DNA of 64,000 nt from Mesocentrotus franciscanus (lineage: Eukaryota > Echinodermata > Echinoidea > Camarodonta > Strongylocentrotidae), in NCBI GenBank assembly GCA_037976565.1, contig CP137668.1, positions 27,500,113 to 27,564,112 on the forward strand. Reading direction: 5' to 3'. Below, piece after piece: positions 20,800 through 32,156 of this stretch. Each line of letters begins with the position of its first letter. Position 1 is the first letter of the stretch. A model generated the notes under the pieces. The model did not search any database. It was not told the origin of the DNA and saw only the letters and a program-made list of their open reading frames with translations. The translations under genes and the position numbers were made by a program.

Positions 20800-21887
20800 A
20801 AAAAATTTGCTCAGTCACACCACTAACTGAATTCCTAATTTTGCCAGAGAAATTGAATTACTTAAAAATTTGGATTGCCTTTCAAAGACCCCCCAACCCT
20901 CTTCCTGACATGCTGTCTTGCCTTATATATCTGATAAGCCGCTATTATTACGTCAATGTTTGTTCAAAGTTTGTTCTCATGCTCGCACTTGATAAGGCCT
21001 TGAGATAATATTGTGATGAAAAAGCCAGAACACTTGGAAAAGCTCTTGAAAAACAGTATACAGTACAGAAATATGTTTTGCTTGTCCCCTCTGATTCTAT
21101 TAAAGGTATATGGTACATTAGAGCCTCCTTCACACATGGGACAGTCAAAATCGCAAAAAAAAAGAAATCTGTTGTCAGAAAATAAAAAAGGCGTAAGCAT
21201 AGTGTGCTACAAGTTTCTTACCTTAATACAGGGATATGTAAGTATGTTTATGGGCCTTGGATGCACGCATCTACTGTTTTTTTCATTTTTTTTTCATCCC
21301 CGTTGGCCGTCTATATACCTGTAAAATGTTACGATTATTTTATCTCCCACAATTAATTATATCTCCTCCAATCAATGGTAACTTTACAATAAATTGTGAG
21401 TCATGTTGATTTTATGTAACTGATGTACACAAAGAGTTCGATTGATTTCATCTCCCAAATAATCAGCCAATCATGACTTTAAAATACCTACATGTGTAGT
21501 AACTTTACATATGTACATGAGGCATTATCTTCTCTCCTACTAATGGACATGAATCTTTCCTGGACTCATTGTAACTTACATTGATTTTATGTTACCGATA
21601 CACATAATGAATGTGCATTATGCATTTTGGCATATTTCGATTGATTGCAGGTCAGTCTGATATGTTACAGGGCCAACAATACTTCCTTAAATTATGATAG
21701 GAAATTTACATATGTAAATGAGGCATTATCTTCTTTCGTACTAATTGTTATGAATCGTTCCTGGGTCCGTTGCATAAAATTGACCATTGATAGTAACTTT
21801 GCCCTGAATGGTAGCTTCCATGGAAACCTTGATTTAATTGGCTGTTGAGTGATGTTGCCATGGTAGTTACGATTAATGGCAAAATAA
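20800..21887. other. Intergenic or distal 3' UTR, nothing recognised
   Basis: AT-rich. A block with TAACTTTACATATGTACATG / GAGGCATTATCTTCT at about 21490-21535 recurs in part at about 21705-21735 (TTTACATATGTAAATGAGGC), a short direct duplication. Confidence 0.45.
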
Positions 21888-21962
21888 TACCCCAGTCAGA
21901 CCGCCGAACAGACTCCACACCGCCAAACGGACTTCACACCGACTCTAAACCGACCAATTTTT

Positions 21963-22205
21963 GTCTCGCCTGCGTAGCAAAAAGCGAGACATAGGCGCCG
22001 CTTTTCCGGTGGCGGCGGCGATGGCGGCGGCGTCAACATCAAAACTTAACCTAAGGTTAAGTTTTTGAATTGTTAATATAATTTTGAAAGTATAAGGTCC
22101 TATTAAATGAAACTTGAACTAAAGGGTTATCAAGTATCCCCAATCATGTGAGGAAAATTTCAGGTCACAAAGTCAAGGTCAAAGGTCATTTCAGGTCAAC
22201 AAACT
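21963..22205. repeat. Inserted segment with GTCTCGC hairpin and AGGTCA half-sites
   Basis: GTCTCGCCTGCGTAGCAAAA ... GCGAGAC forms a short hairpin at about 21963-21990. It is followed by GGCGGCGGCG-rich sequence, AACTTAACCTAAGGTTAAGT (a perfect palindrome), and a run of AGGTCA half-sites at about 22162-22198 that includes a perfect direct repeat with one-base spacing at 22176-22188. Confidence 0.65.
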
Positions 22206-22374
22206 TGGACTATGTTGTGGCATAATCATCAAAAACTTGTCTGCAAATGGGCCACCCTGCCTATAAAAATAATGTCCCAACCTCAATTTTTTATCATATC
22301 GAATTGCGTAATGCAGGCGAGACCGCCGAGAGCGTTTCACTTGTTGGGAATAGGGAGTAATGTAATTGATTGTT

Positions 22375-22490
22375 TGATCTGGAGTCGGTCTGGAGTCGGT
22401 CTGGAGTCGGTCTGGAGTTGGTCTGGAGTCGGTCTGGAGTCGGTCTGGAGTCGGTCTGGAGTTGGTCTTGAGTTGGTCTTGTTGGTGTGA
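22375..22490 (+). repeat. 11-bp minisatellite (GGAGTCGGTCT)n
   Basis: About nine to ten tandem copies of GGAGTCGGTCT with C/T variants. The unit matches the GAGTCGGT terminal-inverted-repeat sequence of the surrounding MITE family, so the array grew from the element's own end. Confidence 0.85.
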
Positions 22491-22499
22491 CTGATGTAT

Positions 22500-24592
22500 T
22501 ACCATCAATGGTAAGTTGTATGCAACAGGGCCCAGAAGTTGGTGTGCTCTCTGTTGCCTGTATTTCTCTTCTGCTGCTCAAGGTATTGCATTGAGCATTT
22601 CTTTCATATCCATCTTCTTTATTGTTTACCCATCAAGATGCACAAAAAGATATTGTTCAAAGCCACTGCTTAAATCTCATTTAATGTTTAACCAGTTTGC
22701 CAAGCATCATATTCCTTGCTATGTAACTTGTGAGACTTTCTTTGTATTTTTATTAGCGTCAGCAGTAGCAAATTTCACCGTTCTATCAATTTTGTGTGTG
22801 TTGTACATGTCCAAAAAAAAATGATAGGAATAAATGTAATTGATTAAGAATTAAGAATTGATTAAGAAATAAGAATTGATTAAGAATTTTTAAACATTAT
22901 TAAGAGTTAACATAAAATGAGAGCATTTTGCATCTCAATCATAAATGTCTGCAGGATAGCCAAAATTTTAGAAGGAAAAAACAACACCGCATTTCAATTC
23001 TTAACATAATCAAATTCAATCAAATCTTAGAGTTACAAAATGATGAAAGGTAATAAAAAAATTCTTAAGTATTTCCAATTTTTGAGTTTTTTTTACTGAG
23101 ATTGATGAGGAATAGGTCTCGATTCCCCCTTCTTCTCAAAAGCTATGAGAGGTGTGATCAGTGCAACATTTCATTCAGACCTCAAATTCTTTTTTTAAGG
23201 TCTATCTTAATTATTTGTGATGTAAAATAATTTATTGAATCTATAATTTATGCAGGTAAGATACAAATTCATATTTAACGATGTTACCTACAGAATGAAA
23301 TACTAATCAATGTTGTGCAGGTTTCATAGAATATATTTGACAAAACTAGTATTATTTCGGTACTAATGTTTCTCATATTTTATCAATTTTTTATATACAT
23401 GTATTCATTTGTTTTGTTTTGTATACATGTGTTTCTTTGTCTTGTATGATTTTCTTTTTTCTCCAAAAGTTTGTATGGATTATTTTGATTGATTTCTTTG
23501 TGCAAAAAAATTAAAATGGGCCCAAAGAATAGAGGTATACATTGTATGGGGATAGTAAATGAAAATCGGCATTTGTTTAAAAAGATCAGATTGCAAATTT
23601 GTGAGTTTTGTCCCATTTTTGAGTGGATGTGTTTTTTCAAAATGTAATGTGACTTGTAACAGATGGCCCTCTTATTTTACTATGTTAATACAAGTGCATT
23701 TGTAGGAGAGTTTATAAAAGCTAATGAAAGCATGTTTTGCAATATGTGGTGATCATGGGGAGTTGAGGACTTTATGCAAAGGGTGGGGGTCAAATTATCC
23801 CTCCCCAACCCCCCTTCTCATCCGTCAGAAAGTAGTTAAAAGGTGAACTAATAAATTAATCATTTAAAAATAGTAATGATTTGTTGCTCGTATTAATTTC
23901 ATCAAGGTTCTGTGCTTTCTTGGTAGCTGTTGTCATAGATGCGTTAAGTGATTTTTTTTAATTTTTTGTTTTATAATCCTTTTCCGTTGTTTGGTTTTGT
24001 TTATTTTTTTGTTGAGAGAAACAAGAAATGAGACACCAGTTTTTACAAGGACTCCCACATCGGTTCAGGACAGATTTTCAAAGATTTTACAAAAAATAAA
24101 CCCAAGTCAATTTCACTAGCCTTGGCTATCACTTTTTTTTGTTAAATGTATTAACATTACAGTGACATTTCATTTAACCCAAACGTGATGCTATAGGTCA
24201 TTTCTTGTTTTGTTTTGCTTCCCTCCAAGTATCGTGATGAGAGCTAAGCTTTTAGGCCCCCTTTCTGTAACTTTACAGTAAGTGTATCTTGCCTGTAGCA
24301 ACTAATACTGTTCTTGTTATAGGGGCTAACAGTTTGAAGCATTTCATAACTTTAGATTAGATTTATGGGCATCGTAATTCTAGCTTATTTTGAAATGATA
24401 GATATTTAGATGCCAGAGTCATCGAGTCAATAAATTTAGGAGTAGTTGGTGGTTCTATATATAAGGTTTGGATTTGAGGTTAGTGAATGAGTTATTCTAC
24501 CATCTTTTGTTTAGAAATATAACATTTTCATGGTAATGAGGAATTTCTAATGACAAGTTTCCTCTCTTTAAAAATACCGGCAAAGTATCTGG
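22500..24592. other. Intergenic AT-rich sequence, nothing recognised
   Basis: Short A/T-rich ORFs only. Repeated AAGAATTGATTAAGAA words at about 22845-22890. Confidence 0.4.
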
Positions 24593-24692
24593 GCCCTGTT
24601 CCATAAACTTCTTATCAATAACAAACGCTGAAATTCTATGACAAGCATGATTTCAGTAGCTTATAACAATTATCGTATCCTGTTCGGGCCCA
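24593..24692. mobile_element. Short MITE, GGGCCCTGTTCCATAAA end
   Basis: GGGCCCTGTTCCATAAACTT at the left faces TCGTATCCTGTTCGGGCCC at the right. The interior TTATCAATAACAAACG and GATTTCAGTAGCTTATAACA also occurs in the copy at 34507-35019. Confidence 0.7.
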
Positions 24693-24916
24693 GGTGAGTA
24701 CTAGAAATTGTGTAACTTAGAGTGGCAATATAGATACATGTACTGTATTATGAAACGTAAAATAATCCAAGGATTTTGAATATATTTTATCAAATATTTA
24801 TCGCCGTGTTGAATATGACACATAGTCTGCTGTGTTGGATATGAAGCATAGTATTACTATAATGAATTATATACTCGTCAAATCACCATGCAAGATTTGT
24901 GCCATATTCTGGTGCA

Positions 24917-25038
24917 TACCCGGTCACACCAACCAGATCGACAACCGACCGAGCTAAAAATAGCATTGCCTCTAAATATGGCCTAGAATCGGTCGGTTTG
25001 GATTCGGTGTGGCGTCCGTTTGGCGGTGTGGCCGGGCA
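24917..25038. mobile_element. 122-bp MITE, TA(CC)CAGTCACACC family
   Basis: TACCCGGTCACACCAACCAG at the left and GGCGGTGTGGCCGGGCA at the right form inverted ends. Its length equals that of the copy at 33273-33394. Confidence 0.75.
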
Positions 25039-25505
25039 ACAAAGCATTATTTGCACTCTCATCGTCACCAAAAGCACTCTACTTAAAAATTCAAATTGAT
25101 AGGTGCTTAAATATAAATATTGTAATGCATTTTTAAATTGTACTTTTGCCTTAAATACTTCCAAATATGAACGTGTATAATAGCTAATGCTCCGCTAGCA
25201 GCATCACCAAAGTCCAGCTTAAATTGATCAATAAGCCGTACTTACATATTTCAGAAACTGTCAATCATTCTATGTTTTGTTACTGTTGATGTTGGTGTGG
25301 TTTTTTTCGTTTCGTTTTGTTTTTACTTTGTGGGTTAACATGACATAATGATTACAAAAGTCAATTTAACCTTACATTGACACTTATGATGGTATATGAT
25401 ATTTATAAATTAGACGTTTCTTCATTGAGCCAGACATAGGGTTGAAAGATGTTCGAGATGATTAAAGTTGTTCGGGATGAAACTTTATGCATTGTTTGAA
25501 GTTTT

Positions 25506-25511
25506 AATAAA
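25506..25511 (+). terminator. Alternative distal polyadenylation signal AATAAA
   Basis: AATAAA followed by a T/G-rich stretch within 50 bp. If used by FAF2 it would give a ~5.5-kb 3' UTR. No transcript evidence. Confidence 0.25.
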
Positions 25512-25519
25512 GCATTACA

Positions 25520-28080
25520 ACGAACCTATGTGCCATGTTTCCTCAAGGAGTGATTTGTCTTTAAGTGTAAAAGATTGACCATGATAAAAATCAAACCAAC
25601 ATACAAAAGCACATACAGAAAACAAACAAACGGACAGAAAATGAAAGAAAAACTGTTATGGTCAGATTGTGATAATTATCATTGGGCATTGTGTGTGTGC
25701 GTGTGTGGGGGATGTCACTGTAAGTCTCTCTCTCTCTCTCTCTCCCTCTCTCCCCTTCTCTCTCACTTTATTTCTAGCCAGACAGGTTTTAAGAGAAGAA
25801 AGTAGAATACGGAAAAACAGCGTCTTACATCTGGAGTGTAAAACAAGTGTCCATTTATTATAATATTAATCATTTGATCATCCACTCATCCATTCGTTTC
25901 AGCTCGACGTCTATGTACACAGTGACATTCAGTAATCGTCCCAAGTTATGCAGTCATTCACAAGGTTTGTCTGTGATTCATGGGGTAACAAAATAGAGAG
26001 TTCATATTCCTATGGTTCAGCCAAACCGATTGGTTTGTGTAACCAATTTATAATGTGCTACATTTTATTGTGACGTCAATCCATTGGAGCTTACATATTA
26101 ATGCATTATACCTTATCATTACTTTATTCAGGGAAAAAAGAAAAGAAAAGTACAGCACATGAATTAGAACAAATTGCAGAATATGGAGTGCATATAAAAC
26201 GATGTACACTTAATATAAACTTTATAGTAATAGTATATGAATATTTTTAATCCCTTTATATCCCTACAGACAGGCCTTATTTATCAAGAGGTAGTATTAT
26301 GTATGAGTAAAAGTAATCTCATAATATGTGGCATTTCCTTTGAATGTCGCAAATGATATGATCTCTTCCACATTTAAAAATGATTCATTGGTTATAGCCC
26401 TACATTGTATTGCACAAAGTTCCCAAATCTTACACAATTTTAAATGATTTAATGGTTACACAAAATATTGCACATATTATAGGGCCTTCGCGTCCCAAGT
26501 CTCCAGTTTCAATGCCTAAATTTCATACTCGGCAATGTTATCCACTGACACTAGTCATAATTATAAACACAAGTTACACAACACTATTAATCCATTGACA
26601 CTGTCTATAGAACGTTTTGGGTTGTCATGTTTTACAGCTGTGCACTAATCATTTGAGGGCCAAGTTAGAATTGGTTCTTTACAATCTTGATAATCAGATT
26701 CTATTGAAATCTGAGTATACTAAGTAGATTAAAAAATAATCCACATACCTAAATACCGGTATAAAATTGTCTTAAAACGATCGCAAAGACGTTCGAAAAA
26801 TCAATCTCAGGTAATTTTAATAGCCTCGCTATCGCCTTTTGTAATGTGCGAACATTGCAATGACGTGCTGTGTAACTATAATTAATGAGCATGATTTATA
26901 CCGGATATACAACGGGTTACTGAAAGTGCCCTGGAGTTGATTTCTCGAAAGTCTTCGCGATCTTCTTGGTTTCAGTCTCATAGAAGAAAATTTGACAACT
27001 TCACTGCGTACAGAGTGCCAGGGGTCGGCAAATTCCAGGAATAAACAAATGGATAGTGACTGATTTTTCTAATATGTCCCCTCCCCGGGGGGGGGGGGTG
27101 TTACTCGCCTAATAAGGTTTACGGTATATGGAGAAGTGGTGCTGTAAGGGGTCGCTTTTTGCCTGAAATTGCCCCATTTTTAGATCTTGACCTTAAACAC
27201 GGGTCACTTTTTCCTTCAGAATAATACCTCACCCATATTCTTGCTAAAGTGCAAATCATAGATGCAAAACTAATTGCATTTTGAATGGAAGTCCCTAATG
27301 ATTGTTACATTTTACTGTCAGAATGACACTTTAAAAATTGGGTATCAGTTGGAGGCTTCAGCCGCAAATCCAATTTCAAACGAAATCTAGCTGAGTAGAC
27401 CTGGGGATGGGTCCCCGATACAGATGAACAGAATTGATGCACTGTATATATTTTTATAGACAGGTCATTTCCTGTCATTTTTACCGAGTACGTTTATTTC
27501 AAGGTACATTTTCCTTTTTTTTTTCTTTTTCAAAAAACAATTTCTGAGTAAATAATTTCTGATGAGCTATTTTTGTTACCAATTATGAAGAGAAAAGAAG
27601 ATAGAGATTTCTCAGATAGACCTTTTAACTTCCTCGTTATTAGAGTCACCGTGATTCTGATTTCTTTTTAGCCCTGTATTTCTAGTTAGTGTTGTTTACT
27701 TCATATCAAATTCAAAAGAATCTCAAATATGAAATACTCTTCTTTCATAAAGCAACATGAATAATACAGATATGAATACTACTCTCCAGTCCTTTAGTCA
27801 CTGACAATTTGAAGTAGGATTATAATGATCATAAATGACTTAACTAGATAAATTCAGCAAAATATCACTTTCTTCACCAAAAAATATATATGATTGTTTC
27901 CGTTAACTTGGCTGTGACATGAAACCTACTGTACAAATCAAATGGTAAGATATCGTCAATGAATACCATCAACATTGGATACGTTATGAAAGTTTTTTTT
28001 TCAGCCTTGAAGTATGAAGTAATAATAATTGGATCTTTTTTTTTTAGCCCAGGGAAGATCATTATCAGGATCGATGCCGC
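25520..28080. other. Intergenic sequence between convergent FAF2 and TRPC genes
   Basis: It includes a (CT)n run at about 25725-25765, a G run at about 27089-27099, and AT-rich DNA with no gene I can support. Confidence 0.45.
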
Positions 28081-28258
28081 ATTTCCTGCAGGTCATGCCA
28101 GTTATTATCATCCCGCATTAATTGCCAGGTACATCTGGGTGGGGTGTGGCAAATGAAGAATTAACGTCTTGCCAAAAGACGCTAGTGCGGGGCTAAGATT
28201 CGGTCCCTCAACCCTTAGATTGAGAGTCAAGTTAATGAACCACTATGCCAGCACACCT
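28081..28258 (-). mobile_element. tRNA-derived SINE fragment just beyond the TRPC stop codon
   Basis: On the minus strand it begins GGAGGTGTGCTGGCATAGTG, has CTCTCAATCTAAGGGTTGAG and a B-box-like GACCGAATC, and continues CACTAGCGTCTTTTGGCAAG as in the SINE body at 18183. It begins about 22 bp downstream of the TRPC stop. Confidence 0.65.
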
Positions 28259-28273
28259 CCAAGTAAGTAGAAT

Positions 28274-28279
28274 TTTATT
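28274..28279 (-). terminator. AATAAA directly abutting the TRPC stop codon
   Basis: On the minus strand the end reads ACC TGA AATAAA: the polyadenylation hexamer starts at the base after the stop. Whether it is used is unknown. Confidence 0.4.
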
Positions 28280-29385
28280 TCAGGTGTCTAAAGAGAAGGC
28301 AATGTTATAATGTCCCATCGACATGCCTAGAGCGTCTTGCTCTTGTGTGTATCGTGCTCTACTATTTCCATTCCCCACACCTCTCCTAAATACGCCGTCA
28401 GCACGATGCTCGTCAAAATCATAAGAAACACCGTCCTCTTCACCACCTCGCATTCCTTCGCTACTTTCAAAGTCCCGTGATTGGCCAGCCCCTGACAGAT
28501 CAGGTGCTCTGTGGTGCACGTTGTGCGATGATGATGTGTCAGGTTCAAAGTCCATCCTCGCCGTGTCTTCATCAACAACTCGTAAGACGGGATCGTGGCG
28601 CGTCTCTAGGTCGAAACCGACGTGGATGCTGCCGCGGCTGAGAGTCCTGGAAATACTCCGTTTATCAGGTTCATTTGACATCCCACTCCTGCCACCCTGT
28701 GATGGTTTCGACTGTCGCCTGTTTACGGCGGTGTGATCTCTGTTACCGTAACCTGGTCTTGGATTATTATTATTATATTGTTGTTTCTCGTGATCGCCGT
28801 AACCAATAATGTCGGTCACATCGTACGCCCTTTGCAACGATTCGCGCCGTATGTCACCACCATCGGCACTCATTCTCCTTCCGCTCCGATCAGGGTGTCT
28901 GACCAGCACACCCTGTTGACGCTCACTATCATCATAGCTCAAGGCGATATCCCCAACATCTCGTACTCTCGGAGAAGAGTCACGTCTGCCTTGCAGGTCA
29001 CACTCCAGCTTACTACATTCATTATCCATTGTCCTCAAGCTGTTTGAGCTACCGCAATGCATGTCCAGATCTGTAAAGCCCGCCCTCTCGTACACACTTC
29101 TGCTACTGTTGTTATGAGCAACAACTTGCCGCGATAACGTCACGTTAGTAAGTGTCTCTATGTGTCTGGTAAGTTCCGTTATTTTTGTCTTAAGAGCGTT
29201 AATCTCTAAGCTAATGTCGGAATCCTTTGGAGTCTTTGTGCTAGCCGCCGCACTGGGGAAAGAGAAGGTGAACGCTGGAGCGCTGGATTGGGCTATGGGT
29301 GGACCCGGAGTCTTTGGGGTTCGTAACTGCTCCATAAGCTCAAATCGAAGGCTAGATATGTCATTCTTGATTTCATCCAGTTCTC
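28280..29385 (-). CDS. TRPC: TRPC exon M (coiled coil and long C-terminal tail)
   Basis: 1,106 bp to TGA 28282-28280. It opens [20 protein letters not shown], then becomes a low-complexity S/R/D/G-rich tail with an NNNN run. It has clustered basic phosphorylation-like sites (RRMS, RRES, KRSIS) and ends IAFSLDT. The tail has no similarity I recognise; the end is not a canonical PDZ ligand. Confidence 0.9.
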
Positions 29386-32116
29386 CTGTAAGTGGAATGA
29401 TAATTGAACATAGAAAGCAGGTTCAAATGACTCAACCCGTTTTCTCACCCTATACCCTCTTCCATTTAAGGATCAATATAATAGTATTACATTAAGGTGA
29501 ACGATGAGTGGAATATGGGGCATTCATGGTTTTTTAGGTTGATATCTCGATCCTGTCCGAACAAATACTAAAACCATCGAAAGTCCGCACATTACTCATT
29601 ACGTTCAGTTATATTGCCACTACTGATTATCAAGGGTAGGCTTATAGCTGTGCTATGGGTAATTGTCTTAGCTAGTATACATGCACATGTATATCTTATG
29701 TTCGTATGTCATACGCAGGCCTCAATTTTTCTTAGAAGAGATGAAAATCCTAGAGGTTAACCTCCAGGGTATAGTTTGTTCAATATTCTGAATATTCGTT
29801 GGATATCTTTACTCATAAAACATAAGCAATACATTACAAATCACATTCTCTACACATATCTCTAATCAACAGAGAGGAGAAAGCGACACTTACCTTCGTT
29901 CACCTCGTCATTTTCTTTGTCCCTCTGGAGTTTGAAGAGATACCGTTTGATAATGCCTTTGGTAATACTCTGTAAGTAGAATAAAAAAAAATTACCATCA
30001 TAAAGTAGTATTCCCCCAGCGTATAACAGTCCATGTTTAAACTCGACGACCTGGGGAGTAGCGTAGATCATCTAGCCACAATAATAATTGTTCGCGTCAA
30101 TTTCCTACAATTAACCGAATTCCTAACTTCATCCCTGGTCCCCATAATACTTACCGAAACTTAACACCAAACCTAACCTAAACCCAATCGCAACCCTAGC
30201 CCTATACATCGTCTGTTTGGAGACTGAATGACGTTAACTCATTTTCCTTTATACAGGCTTAACGCCCTTCTAGCTCTGAAAAGATTATCTTTGAAGAAAT
30301 AAAACTATGAATAAATATCACCAGAGCAAATGTTGGATTACAAAGTCCACTGAGAGCCACAAGGGCTGTAGTTACTCTTAGCACTCTCTGACTTTCTGGA
30401 GAGTAAACGCCCTTCGGTCTCACAACAGACGATCGATAGATTTATGAAAATACACGTAGTATAGGAATGAGAATGAGAGAAGGAATAACAAAAATAAAGA
30501 GGAAGGTCGGGGAGTAGGAAGAATAAGAACAGAAAGGGAGAAAGATGGAAAGAGACGAAGGTGATAATCGGGGATAAAGGGTAATTAACTACTTTCGAAA
30601 ACCAACTTAGGGTGATTTTGATAGCATTGTTAAAGTTGTACCATAACTGTAGAAATGCGCGTCGAACATTACAACGACGTACATGATTTCTATAGGTTAT
30701 ACAATATGGTGTCGAATTGCCCTTAAGCTGATTTTTTTCTCGAAAGTTGCGATCATGTTAGTTGTATAAACTCTTACCTCGTGCGTGCTTTCTTCACGTC
30801 GCAGTTCTAGTCGATTCAGGATGTTGAAAACACCATTTCTCTGTGGCAAAAGAAAAGAAGCTATCAGTCACAAAGTAATCGTAAATGTTCAATAATCATA
30901 TCTCTTTTCTTCCTTCAATTGTATGACAAATGCAGTTTGTCATAAAAGTCACAGAACACTCAGTAAGCATCTCTTTGATCTTCCCTCTAGCATGTAGGTA
31001 GATACTGATTTTGTTTCTTTTGTAAACTACCATCTATATTTCTACTAGTACTACCACAACTAAGTCAAGTATTGATAATAATAACAATAACAACAACAAC
31101 AATAATAATAATAATAATAATAATAATAGATAAGATTTATAAGGCACCAAATCCACTTGAAATTAAATACTCAACGTGCATTAGCGCAAAAGATGAAATA
31201 AAATGTAAACACAAAAATACCAATTGATATAGGATACATCATTATAAAAGAGAGAAGAAAAAAAAGTACAATTAATTATAACCCAAATCAAACAAATACT
31301 TCTTTAGATTGGTCTTAATTTTTCATTTTCTTAAATTCAACAAAAATCTAAAAAAAATAAATTTGTTTTTAGTTTTAGTTTTCTATGCATAGATAGTCCC
31401 CTTAACAACTGGCAAAACAATGTAATAACAATTTCAAATTTGCTAATTTCAAATTTGTTGTGGATTTCCCGACAACAGATTAAACTGAGAGGAGTTGCGC
31501 CCTCTCGTACCGAGACAGTTAACTCTGCATAACGCGAAGTCACACAAGTCATTTAGTTTAGCCCTACGATCAATTAGACACTATGGACCAGATATTTGGA
31601 ATAACTTACCAAACCATATTAAAACTAGGACCTCCCTTTATTCATTTAAAGCTTATATGAACAAATATTTGTTAACTCAGTATAGTTTGCTAGATCTTAC
31701 ATAGAAATTTAAAATAATCTAATTTGTTATGTCTTGAATTGTTCTGTCTTTGTCAACAGGAATGGACCCTGCATACATTTAATATTATCACCCGTAACTG
31801 AAACCACCACACAATTAATATCACGGTATTAGTCTTGTATTGTTCTACCAAGCTGAAGCTTTGCACTATGCACAAATGCACAAATGCACTTCTCAACACG
31901 AAACATGTCACTAAATATATTTTGTTATTTTCACTCAAACTTGTATTTGTTAACTCGGCCGAGGCCACGGTCATCATCAAGCATTTACGCTTACGACATG
32001 TGGTCTTCTGCGTTTTCCTTTGTAAGAAACTTGCTAAACATAGATATCCATTCTCCCCCTTAAATTATTTCTTATTTTTTATGCAGATTATGTTTTCACG
32101 ATGGTTCGGCACAAAT

Positions 32117-32156
<40 letters not shown>

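Larger units (their letters stand above)
21888..22498. mobile_element. Composite MITE with TACC(C/T)CAGTCACACC ends
   Basis: TACCCCAGTCAGACCGCC starts it and TTGGTGTGACTGATGTA ends it, the inverted termini shared with the ~120-bp elements at 24917, 32783 and 33273. The interior is expanded by an unrelated segment (about 21960-22350) and an 11-bp minisatellite. Confidence 0.7.

Noticed and set aside
28327..29047. Plus- and minus-strand ORFs within TRPC exon M
   Set aside because: Antisense and off-frame shadows of the exon's open frame.
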